This document shows, one piece after another, positions 33,663-45,100 of a DNA stretch of 64,000 bases. A model generated the notes under the pieces. The model did no database searches, was not told the origin of the DNA, and was given only the letters and a program-made list of their open reading frames with translations. Positions within the stretch are counted from its first letter, which is position 1. The number at the start of each line of letters is the position of its first letter. This DNA comes from Arcuatula senhousia (taxonomy: Eukaryota; Mollusca; Bivalvia; Mytilida; Mytilidae): contig OZ020305.1 of assembly GCA_963971305.1 (NCBI GenBank), positions 2,079,001-2,143,000 of the forward strand, given 5' to 3'. The position numbers and the translations under genes were made by a program.

Positions 33663-34205
33663 TCATCTTAGTAAAAATTTGGTTCCCCAGTTTGGTATTT
33701 TTGGTTATACTGGTCTATGCACTTCATATTCATACAGTGTTTGGCATTTTCAATATTTTTGGTAGAGCGCCTCTGATGAGTCTTGAATAGACGAAACGCG
33801 CGTCAGGCGTAGCAAAATTTATTGTCTGGAACTTTGTTGTAATTTGTATTTCGAACACTCGTGAAGGTTAGCACTGCTGGTGGAGTTTAAATTCCCCGAG
33901 GTAAGCCCGCTCCGGCACCAACACTTTTGAGTTGGAGAATACATTAAAGCTTTAAATTATCCGTCTAAATTTCAAAATTGTCTAAATCCTAAGGTTCCTC
34001 CTACCCCAGACATAGGTTGACTATCTTAGTAATAATTTGGTTCCCCAGTTTGGTATTTTTGGTTATACTGGTCTATGCTCTTCATATTCATACAGTGTTT
34101 GGCATTTTCAATATTTTTGGTAGAGCGCCTCTGATGAGTCTTGAATAGACGAAACGCGCGTCAGGCGTAGCAAAATTTATTGTCTGGAACTTTGTTGTCA
34201 TTTGT
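33663..34205 (+). repeat. Composite interspersed repeat, module 1 - module 2 - module 1
   Basis: Module 1 (33663-33843 and 34021-34201, period 358) contains TTGGTTCCCCAGTTTGGTAT, TAGACGAAACGCGCGTCAGG and TTATTGTCTGGAACTTTGTT. Module 2 (33845-34020) contains AAGGTTAGCACTGCTGGTGG and CTCCGGCACCAACACTTTT. The same order is found reversed at 43356-44365. The module-1 core is of a type abundant in mussel genomes (recollection, not a search). Confidence 0.82.
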
Positions 34206-35812
34206 ATACCGAAAGCTTTATAACAAATTTCTACGCTAAAACGATTTGCTCCCAATGGAGTAACACGATTATTTTGTTTACATTGATATGATTTGCCACC
34301 CTTTGAACTTCTATTAACTGTTGATGTATTAATATATTGGAAGTTATGCAATGGTACGTTTAATACAATGAATTGTCTCCTGATTTACATGAAACTTTAA
34401 ACATTAGAAAATAAATTTAGATGAAGAATTCTATAAAGTTTTATCCCTTGAAAGACATTCATCTTGATTAGTATGGGGTAAAACAATATATAATGATCAT
34501 ACTACATCTTGTTTTCAATTTCCCAGCCAGACAACACTTTTGGCCGTATGAATTAAAAGAACGTTTAAAGGAAGACATCCAATAGACAAAATATATCAAT
34601 GTTTGTATTTTTTTTTGTTTTCGATGTAAGACCTATCTTATTACTTCAAGTACTCACAACCCTTTTTACATCTGGTAAGTAGCATGTCATGATTTGCATA
34701 TTAAAATTTCGTGCAAATCTGTTTAACATTTTTGGACAAAAACTTCATTTTTGATGGAAAATTACAGATTTTGACAATTGGAATTTTTGAACAATAAAAC
34801 TCAAATGCTTTTAACAATACAGCTCTGAAGTTTCATACACATTCCATGGAATATACCTTAGCGGTTATAATCAAAGTTCGTATGATTTTGAAAACACACT
34901 TAGATTTTTGGCCTTTGGGCCCTTTCTGACTTTGTCAGTAATCTAGTTTTATTTCTAAACAGTGGCAGTTCTAGACATGTATATCCAAGTGTAGATGCTT
35001 TGATAGACCAAAGGGACCAAGCTTTTCAATTATTAATGATTTGTTTTTTTTTTATGTTCAACCAAACATTTTTTTTTTCATTATGGGTTAACCTTTAAAA
35101 GAAGCAGAGGTACCAATGGGGTATCCGAATGTCAAAAGTCCGAAAGGGCAGAGACAAAACCAGTTAACAGTTTACACCAACAAGAACAGGACAAACACAG
35201 ACAACATGTAAAACATGGAACCTGTTAATGTTTTGATCGTGACTACAATATCACTGACAGGGCATGAGCCAATCAACAATCAATCAATCGTTTAAATAGA
35301 CCAGCTTTGAGATTACTTTTTGTTGGACATAAATTGAAAACTTATTATTGATTTAATGAAAGAAAAGAGCCCCATTCAATAGGAAACCGAAAATAATGAC
35401 CATTGATATATTGTTATGTAATAGATGATGATTGAAACCTCGTCCAGACCAAGACAGACGATCATTCTCCATGCCGTATTTTATAAATTAACTGACCAGT
35501 TGAATGAAGTTTGATTGATACATTGTACAAGCTGACCCTCGAGATACGAGGATACTCCAGAGTTAGATACCACTCTCTCTAATTGGTCCGTAAATCTACT
35601 TAACCCGAAGGAAAAGGGGATTTGCAATTCTAGATTGTATTTGTTTTGAATAGAAACCTATTGATATAATGAGTCTGATGATAGATTACTGCTAGTTCTT
35701 AAATTGGTATATTTGTATAAAAAATGGTCACTAATTTGTTCAGTTCAGTTATATCATAAAGGCCTTTGATCACCAAAAAAAAATAACTGGTTATACCTAG
35801 AAACCATTTAGC
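34206..35812. other. Non-coding stretch, nothing recognised
   Basis: AT-rich with stops in all frames. A stretch at 35100-35260 (GGTATCCGAATGTCAAAAGT) has a dispersed-repeat look but has no second copy here. Confidence 0.45.
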
Positions 35813-37582
35813 TAAAGCCCCCATCACACTGAACCACGACCTTACTACGATGTAGATTTTTTCATAAATCGTGGAACATCGTAGTGTTGTCGTCCTGGGG
35901 TCTTGGAGATCGTGTTATGATCGCACTAGGTCGTGGGTGACTACGACTGCACTACGTAAATAAATTTTGAACATGTTCAAAACATTCGTGGTGAAAATAG
36001 AGCGCACTAACAGCGTACTGAGATCGTAGAGCAGTCGGCTTCAGTCGTAGTAAAGTCGTGGGACAATCATGGTAAGAACGTACCTTAATTAACAGCCGAT
36101 CCCACTACGCTAGCGCTGCACTCTCGTCACGATCATACCACGATTATAGTACGACCTATACGATCATACCACGATGATACTACGACCTATAAGATCATAC
36201 CACGACAACACTACGACGCTACCACGCCCTTGGCGTTCTTAGTGTTATCTTACCAAGATCTTTCTACGTTTTACATTTAACGATTGTCTTTCTCCCTGAC
36301 AAAATCAAAAGCAAAAAAGTATCAATCGGCCTAGCCTTATACATTTGCAGCAGCATTTCAGAAACCACATGTTTAAACACAACAAAAATAAAAAATATAT
36401 ATTTTGAAAAAAAAAAACCATTCAATGGGTCTTGATTTTGATGTTAATTAAAGGCATTTATGCTCAGGCGTTTGGGTCTAGGATTTAATCATTTTATTTA
36501 TTGTGTGTATATAAAAAAAATATTACACGAATAATATATAGCTTTTATTATTTTTATGTGGAAATAGTAATTCAGCGAGGTTCAGAATTTGTTATATGCC
36601 TGTGTACTTAGTATTTATCTCGTGTTCGAATTTCATACCATCATTTTGTCATAAAATATTCCATAGTGATTAAGCTTGGTGAAATGATTCCGACGGCCTG
36701 TTGCCCAATATGTCATTCTGTAAGCATTCATCACTTTGAAAATGGAGCGCCTTTCATATCATACATTGTATCTATAGTTTATTTTTAAAATGTCACAGAT
36801 CGTAGTTTTGTTAACCTCGCTCAAGTCTGACAAATAAATATAATTTTTTCAAGTTAATATATACATTCTTTAATTAATGTCTTGGTGAATTCGTGTTCTC
36901 ATAAAATCATCTTAACGTCATTTTTTTCAATATAGATGCAAAGCTGAAAATATGGCTTAATACATGTAAATATAAATCTTTCCGCTCTGTAAAGATCTCA
37001 TGATAATTTTATTCAATTTTAAAAGGAGAATAAGAGAGGACACCAATTTCAAATGCAAAAAGACAGAAATTTTACCGTAAGATAAAAGGAATTTACAGAA
37101 GGCCCATGCACGTTAAGAATTCACCTTAATTTATGTTGCTTAACATGTTAAAGTATAACATTTCATGACTAGCGTCACCTGCACCCCTTACCAAGTTTTG
37201 AAATTGAAGCTCGACCAATCGTAGAGGAGTCTTTGTTAGCGTAGTGGAATCGTACAAAGCGTAGCGAGAGCGTAACACGATCGTAGTGATCGTAAAAGAT
37301 GCGTAGGAAGGTTGTAACTGGTCGTGGTGTAATCGTAGTATGGTCGTAGCAAAGTCGCTGAAGCGACGCACGGCACTCGTGGTGGTCGTAGTAGCATTGT
37401 ACTTGATTTGACAATTAAAAATAAATTCCCCGTGAACTATCGTATTGTGGTCGTAGTACTGTCGTACTGGTAGTCACCCTGGCTACGTTTTAACACAACC
37501 ATCGCGACTCTACTACGATCATTAAGATCGTGAAGGTCGTGGAGAGCGTAGTAAGATTGTGGTCAGTGTGATGGGGGCTTTA
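35813..37582. mobile_element. 1.77-kb inverted-repeat DNA transposon, non-autonomous
   Basis: The left end TAAAGCCCCCATCACACTGA and the right end TCAGTGTGATGGGGGCTTTA are perfect reverse complements and continue imperfectly (CCACGACCTTACTACG against CGTAGTAAGATTGTGG). Subterminal regions, 35830-36240 and 37190-37570, are packed with CGTAGT/CGTGG/GATCGT words in opposite orientation, giving long diffuse inverted repeats. TA at each tip may be the target duplication. The AT-rich centre has no transposase-sized frame. Superfamily not recognised. Confidence 0.85.
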
Positions 37583-37660
37583 CAAATTGATATGATTGGT
37601 TGTTTAGGTGAGTGACAGCTTACAAATTGATATGATTGGTTGTTAAGGTAAGTGACAGGG
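37581..37660 (+). repeat. 40-bp tandem duplication at the transposon's right border
   Basis: TACAAATTGATATGATTGGT plus TGTTTAGGTGAGTGACAG is followed at once by a second, nearly identical copy (TGTTAAGGTAAGTGACAG). Confidence 0.85.
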
Positions 37661-38880
37661 GGATTCATTGATACTGTTGACATTTGTCATTTTCATTCCC
37701 TATCTACAGAAGAAGAGGGGCAAATATTGTGCAGAGGGACATCATCGATGTCATTTGGGAATATTCTTGTGAATGTTCTTAATTTTTTTTGTAACTAACA
37801 AGTATAACAAATTTTAGAAGCTTTATGAACATTTTTGGTTTTAATGAAGTAGATAAGAATCGAGAACTGTATGCAAATTTTAGAACAAATTTCTTTTGAG
37901 AAAATAGAAACAAAATCATCAAATTGTTTCTACTAATGAAGTGAATCAATTGAAGTATAAGGACACAAATCACATATTGAAAATATCACAGGACATTTTA
38001 ATGTCATTCATAAACCATTATGAGATCCACGGTATGATAACAGTGTGTTGGTACTATTTTGGTATTTTGAATTTCTTTTGAATTTTGTTTTTGTTGAATG
38101 CTGTGACATCTTTTCCACATCTCCATATTTTCTCTGAATAAACAAGTCGTTGTAACTTCCACAAACCATATGAAGTTCTTAAAATCAATTATCTTTGATA
38201 TGTCAAGATCAATTAATATCATTACAGATATATTACTTCCTATTCTAACTTCAAAAGCCAAAAATTTTTGAAATTTACATAACACTGTTAAAAGTTTTTT
38301 TTTTTTCAAACAGTTTCCTTTAACAGCCTGCTGAAGGCTAGGTTTGATTGAAATATACAGAATAAATTTTTAAACATTAGAACGTACGCAAGGATATCTA
38401 CATGAACTAAAGAGGTCTTGTTTGTGGGACACTTAGGTATCTATCTGTGTATTGTGTTTGTCCTCGCAATCACAGAACCTGTGACATTTATTGTTGAAAG
38501 AAATGAAAACACTACAACATGGCATGACATTGGACTAGGAGGAATTATTTTGCAAGCAATTTTGAAGTAATTTGTTTGATAAAGTTGACATATCTCTGTA
38601 TATTTGTCCAACCCAAATCAGCTATATTAATTCAGTGACTTTTCTATGACGGAACCATTTTAATATTATCACGAAACATTTTACTGTTGCAGATTTGCAA
38701 ATGATCAAACAAAAATCATCACAAAATTTCTTGATTCAATGACTTAAAATACCTGTAGCAAGGCAGGGCATCTTGTCCTTGTGATTTGTTTTTAGAATTT
38801 AGGTACAAAAGTGTGTCATATATTAAGATTAATCCATTTGTAATAATGAGTTATGGTATCAAATGTTTCTCCATTTATAG
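37661..38880. other. Non-coding stretch directly upstream of FOCAD set 2
   Basis: AT-rich. I see no start codon with upstream promoter features and no exon with a conserved block. It is probably the intron before the 38881 exon. Confidence 0.45.
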
Positions 38881-39150
38881 GAGAGCTTGAACCAGGCTTC
38901 ACTCACCAACTTAACTTCTGGAGGGTATGAGAGTCAAGAGATGGCCCAGCTGGCTCTGACATTATCTAACAATGACCAGGCATCAAGGATATGGCTAAAG
39001 AATCTAAAATCATGTCTTCCAAAAATGCAGTTCGTTTCCATAACAGTGACACACCTTGTATCATCTGTATTCTTGGTGTCCACTATTGTGGATATTACTG
39101 ATTTAGCTCTGGAAACACTGATAGATATAGCCAAGCATGACATCAGTCAG
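38881..39150 (+). CDS. FOCAD: FOCAD set 2, exon a
   Basis: Acceptor CATTTATAG, donor CAG/GTGAGT, 270 nt, phase 0 to 0. It encodes ASRIWLKNLKSCLPKMQF and ALETLIDIAKHDISQ, corresponding to the 'SDWLxSVxSLLP' helix of the family. Its 3' edge is copied three times downstream. Confidence 0.85.
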
Positions 39151-42100
39151 GTGAGTTATGCCTACTCTTGTTACTTGCATGACCCCGCCCCCATTGTCAG
39201 TCTATTCTTGGTGTTCTTTATTATTGTTGTTCAACATATCCAAAGTCCCCAGGTTTAGCTCTAGGAACACTGATTGATATAGCCAAGTATGACACTTGTC
39301 AGGTAAGTTACCACCCTTTATGGGTTTTGTGACCCTTCCATCAGGTACTTTATTCTTGTGCTGAAGGTACATGATTGCTTTGGAAAAAACTGATTTAAAT
39401 ACCTAATAATAGTGTCAGTCAGGTGAGGTAAAGCCATTCCCATTTTTATTTCTTGCACAGCCCCTGTCCCTTCTTCGTTGCTACTGTATTCCTGGTGTCT
39501 ATAGTCCTGATGTTACTGGTTTAGCACTGGAATGACTGATTGATATAGGCAAGTATGGACATCAGGTGAGTTATAAGTTCCTTCATCTTTTTCACATTTG
39601 GTATATTATTATGGTATATTGATTTATCGTAGACCAATGCTGGCAAAATTGGTGTACCTGTATCTATATATTGAGCAATACTGAAAAAAAAACATGAAAA
39701 TTTTGATAATAAAATACATCTTGTACTGGATTTGTTAATAAAAGGTTAAAAGGAAATTGTAATATCCAGAGCTATGTTAACCTTTAAGACGTAATCTGAT
39801 TAACTTAAATTGGATAATCAAACATACTGATTACGTCTTCAAAGAAGAATAGTTTCCATGCAGCTAAATCTCCTCTGTGTTCATTTCTTTTTGTTCAATA
39901 GCTCATCAAGATTAACTGAAATCTTTGTGAAGGTTTACTTATGCTGTTAACTTGAAATAAGTCGTAGATGACTTTAAAGAAGAGATTAGAAAGCATGATC
40001 AGTTCTCTGAAATGACAATTTTAATCAAGAGAAAATTTTGACAAATTAAGATTTAATCTTTAAGGTAAAAAATATGGAATTAAAAATTAAAATCAAAGAT
40101 ATCCTACAGTGATTCACGATGTTTAACAGAAATACAATTTCAAGAGATGATAACTAAAATTGAACAAAACTCAACATCAAAAGACATCTCTAAGACAATG
40201 ATGAAAAAACCCAAACAGTAGTTATTAATATAAAGACCAGTGGTAGCTTCAGTTTTTGTCTTGCTGAGCGAGACATAGTTGTTACTTTTCCGATGGCGTT
40301 AACTTTCAATGTTAAGGATTTTTTAGCATATATCAAGAACAATATGTCCTTGGTCTGCATATATGCCCCCGTAGTAGCTTAGCACAATTTTCAATACATA
40401 TAATAGCTGTGTTAAGGTTTTGCCAGCACCTCCATATATATCTGAAGAACTATAAGTCCTAGGTTGATAAAATTTGGTATGCATATGCCCGAGTAGTGGC
40501 TTAGCACAGTTGCACAATTGACAACTGCTAGATTTACCCTCAAAATGTCCAGTCCAGTAGTTTAAGAAATTCAGTATATTCCTATTGCTGTAAATCATGT
40601 AAAATCGTGTCCAGTAAAATCAATAGTTGATATTCATGGCTCTACGGAATCGGCCTTTAAGATAAAGTACTAAAATTGAACTTGAACTCGTAACATTACT
40701 GAACAATTAAGAGCCTGATCATGGCAAAACCATGCAAAATAGTCCAATAGCAATGTTTTCATTTTTGTAAATGATATACTGCAACTAAAAGACCATTCTA
40801 TCAGATCTTTTCAGGCAAATTTATTTCTTTGAAAAATCCAAGATGGCCGCCCTACAGGCCTCAATAGCTATATATAGCTTTCATCTGGTTTTTCAGTGAT
40901 TTCAATCAAATTTTATTTGAAAATTTAACAATTTCATTGTGATTTTTCAGTTTATGTATAGGGAATGAAAATTGAAGCTTTATTTTTGAAAATGTGATGT
41001 TTTGTCTTTCAAATACAGTGCAATATTTGAAATTCATAATTATGTACCTCTGGTACCTAAAGGTTGGACTTTGCAATACTCCAAACTGCTCAAAAAATGC
41101 TTAAATTTGCTATTTATTTAGGGTATTTATTGTCCAAGGTAACACTATTTTATCCTTATCTTTTAGAAATTCAAAAACATTAACATGTCAAGACGAACAC
41201 ATCATAAAGTCTATCTGTGATTTTACAATTTGACTTAGCCACAGCCCCTGGAAAATGACATACTTATTTTGATTTTTTGATATTTTTATGCCCCCGTGAC
41301 GACATGTTGTTCATTAAGACAAACTGTATGTCCTAAGGGTTTTTGAGGCCTGTTGGACATTTACTTCCTGTTTGGGAATTAGGCCGATTTGGAAATATGT
41401 GAATATGACTTAAATTTGAAAATTTCCATCAAGATTTTCTCAGACACCATACTTGAGAATAATTTGAAACGTCTTAAGATGGTTCAGTATGACAAACTGT
41501 ATGTCCTAAGTGACTTTCAGGTCTGTCAGACATCTACTTCCTGTTTGAGGCCTAGCAGGGGCATCCGTGTCCCATGAACACATTCCTTCTTTATTTAAAA
41601 ATTAAAGGCAAGCCCAATGGTTCTCTGGCCCATAATTTAAAATAAAAGGCAGTTGAGGTATTTTTGTGAACAATTGTCACAGTCCTGAGGGTAAAAAAAA
41701 ATTCTTTGCAAAAATGACAAATTTTTAGGCAACATTTCCCTTTGCCAAAATAATCACAATCATGCTTTTATTCGGAAATTTGAATGGTAGAAGAAGCCGA
41801 AAGGGTGGGGTTGTAATCACCAAAATGACACAGGGCATCCAAAGTCCTCTACATGTAGGAAAGGGTTAATAAAGCAAGAACAAACAAAAAATAAATGAAC
41901 ATTTTGGCTTTAGATAGATATCATTATATAGACTGAAAAGTCATTAAATTATAGAAGTTTAAGAAATAAAACAACTTATTTGTTTGTCTCTTTGTCATGA
42001 AATAGATTTGATTAAATTCAAACTTTCAAGGTGTCTTTCAATTTCAAAGAATCAATAAATTATAATGCAAATGCATTACACCTTTCCTGTCACATTTTTT

Positions 42101-45100
42101 TTAAATGGAAAATTAAAAAATTAAATCTAATGTTTTTACATTTAAAGTCTTTTAATTTCCTTCCTAAAATTTCAAATGATCTACTTTATTTATTTCAGTC
42201 TCCAAATTTCCTGCCACTGATGGTTTTTAAGCTCGGAATTGAGACTAGCTGGGATGTAAAACTGAATGTATTACGCTCACTACCGAGATTAGCCAGACAA
42301 AAGGTAAAATCCATAGAGCTTACATCACTTGTAAATTACCATTGACAGCATGTGTAGAAAATATCCAGCTAGGTAGATACAATTTATATTGAAATAAGCA
42401 GCGGAAGGTGTACTGTAAAAGACAATTTTCTTGTCATCGTTACCAATAATTATCAACTAAACAGGACCGATGTGCAATATGAAATGTTACTGAAAAAGAT
42501 TAGCTATGCTTCTATGGTTAAAGGATTATTAAAGTGATGTATAGGAAAATCGATTAAGGTTAAGTAGTGGGGAAAACTTGACAAAATTGAAATTGGATTT
42601 GTCTTTTTGAGAAATATGCCAGCTACCAAGAAAAAAAAAGGTTGCTTTAATAATCTTTGTTAATATAATGTTTTTTGATAACTTACATTAGAGCAGTTTT
42701 AATGAGATGTTTTGTGAGGTACAACTACATGAGACAATCCTATGAAAAACAGTTCAAATTTCACAACTGCAAAAAATTGTCCTACACATGTATTCTGGCC
42801 ACACTTTTTTCCCATACTAAAAACTAAACATTTCCTAGAAAACCTGACCCCACATTTGGGCTAAGTAATAACTTATTTTGTATCTTGAGGTATGTAGCCC
42901 TATTCTGAAGACTATAATATCTCAAGGAGACAACATTTGGCCTCTCTTCAGGAAATTAAATCTTGTTTCATAACTTTAGGTATGTGTGGCTCCTATCCTG
43001 AAGACTATCCAGTCCCTAGGGACCACCCCACGTCTCAGACCCTTGTCCCTCAGTCTGATGGTAGACCTCTGGCAACTACAGGACAGATGTTTCCCACACC
43101 TACTCCAGATGATACAGGATGCTACATTAGTGACCTTTGACCTCCAGCTGGCCAGAGCTAAGGCCATTCTAGAAATTTGTAAAACTAGGTATGAATTATA
43201 TGTTATGATAAAAATTTGAGGAATGAACCAATTTGTTTGAAAGAAATAAATGCATGGGAGGGGTTTGGTGATTAAAATAAGTGTTAAATTGTCCTTATTC
43301 AGTCAATCATAAAATGCAAATAAAACAATTGTTAGATATATATATATATATATATCAAATTTCCAGACAATGATTTTCTCAATGCCTCATGTCCGATTGT
43401 CTATTCAATACTCACTAAAGGGGCTCTACCAAAATATTGAAAATGCCAAACACTTTATAAATATGAAGAGCATAAACCTATCTAACCAAAAATTTCGACT
43501 GGGAACCAATATATGACTGAGATATCTTGTGAAGGAAAAACCTTTGGGTTTTGACCATTTTTAAATTTTAACAGATGATTTCAAAGTTCTGTTGTGTTCT
43601 TGAAAATAAAAGTGTTGATGGTGGTGCAGGCTAATCGTGGTATATTAAAGTTTCACCAGAAGGGCTAACCTTTATGGATGTTAAGGTTAGTGAGGACACC
43701 TGACCCCAAAAATAATGCCGAATTTAAAATGTCCAATTTTTGGATGTATTAGTATTAGGTATATACTTTATCTTGTGTAAAAATATTGGACCCCCTTTCC
43801 AGGCTTGTTTTCCCAAAATTAAGGCTCAAAGTTGTCCAAAATTACTATAGGAAAGGCCAAATAATTAGCATAAAATCTTGTCACAGAAAAAATCCACGAA
43901 TTTAAATTTTATTTTTATTTGATAAAAATCAATGAAATACAAAATATTTTGAAATAAAACAATAAAAACTGGGGGTCACCAGCTTACTTTTCTGTCTACA
44001 ATACAAATCTTTGTAATTTTTTTGTCATTTTTCAAGTGGATTATCTCCCTTGTTTTATTTGAAAATTTTATTTATGATGGAATAGTTGCTATATTTGTAT
44101 CAAAATTAATCTATTTCGATGAAGTTTTATTAAATGAAATTATTAAACACAAGTTTCAAGGTATTTGTGACATTTGCACTTTTTTTTTCATTTTTAGCTG
44201 TTTTTGGTCACATGACAGGTGTCCTCACTAACCTTAAAAATAAAAAAAACAACAAAGTTCCAGACAATGATTTTTTTCTACACTTGATTCACGTTTATTT
44301 TTTCAAAACTCATCAGAGGAACTCAAGAATGAAAATACCAAATACTATATATGCCAAACAAGATTTATTTTTGATGGGTTTGACGGATTTTTGTAATTAT
44401 ATGATAAAACTTTGATTTATTTCCAGACCAGAACAGCATGGAACAGACATGTTAGGTCCACTATCAGACATACTAAATACATGTACTGAAGATTCTCAGG
44501 CCCCTATAGCTGCCATGGCCCTGGAGGGTCTATACCATCTTTGTGAGGCTGAGGTAAAAACATATTAGGTCCGCTTTCAGACATTCTGAATACATGTACT
44601 GAAGATTCTCAGGCCCCTATGGCTGCCATGGCCCTGGAGGGTCTATACCATCTTTGTGAGGCAGTAGTAAATTAAATTTTCAAACTGCTCTTTACTATGG
44701 TTTCATTATCATTGTTGTGATCCGTTGTTTTGTCCACTGTACACGCAACTGAGGATTCTCTGGTCCCTGAAACTGGTATGGCCTGGAGGGTATACATCAT
44801 CTTTGTGAGGCAGATCATGTTTTTATAAGGAGGTTTGTTTTGTTACTGCTACTTACATGGCTCTTGTCATTGCACTGGAGAGTTTTTATTATCTGTGTAT
44901 TTTGTAAGCCTTTGAGTCATGACAAGGATCATTTATTTCAGCAAACATTATGCGATTCCTAATTGTATTTGTCAAACATGTAATTTCAATAATATTTGTC
45001 AAGTCAGCCATCGGTGTCATTACCTTCTTTCATTCAGTATTCTTCTCTTAAATGCTTTGTAAAAATTGACACCCAAAGTCATTTTGTTTAAAAGTAAAGG

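Noticed and set aside
32524..33790. Long frames of repeated 14-residue units on both strands
   Set aside because: A 42-bp unit without stops necessarily gives this; no upstream gene structure.
33845..33920. tRNA gene in module 2 (GGTTAGCACTGCTGGTGG resembles an A box)
   Set aside because: No B box at the right distance and no cloverleaf pairing.
37126..37414. Two overlapping minus-strand frames of about 80 codons inside the inverted-repeat transposon
   Set aside because: They are composed of the repetitive CGTAGT/GATCGT subterminal words read as codons; no transposase motif.
42937..43219. Alternative open frames on both strands over FOCAD exon c
   Set aside because: The frame joined to exons b and d by correct phases gives the conserved FOCAD block; the others are shadows.
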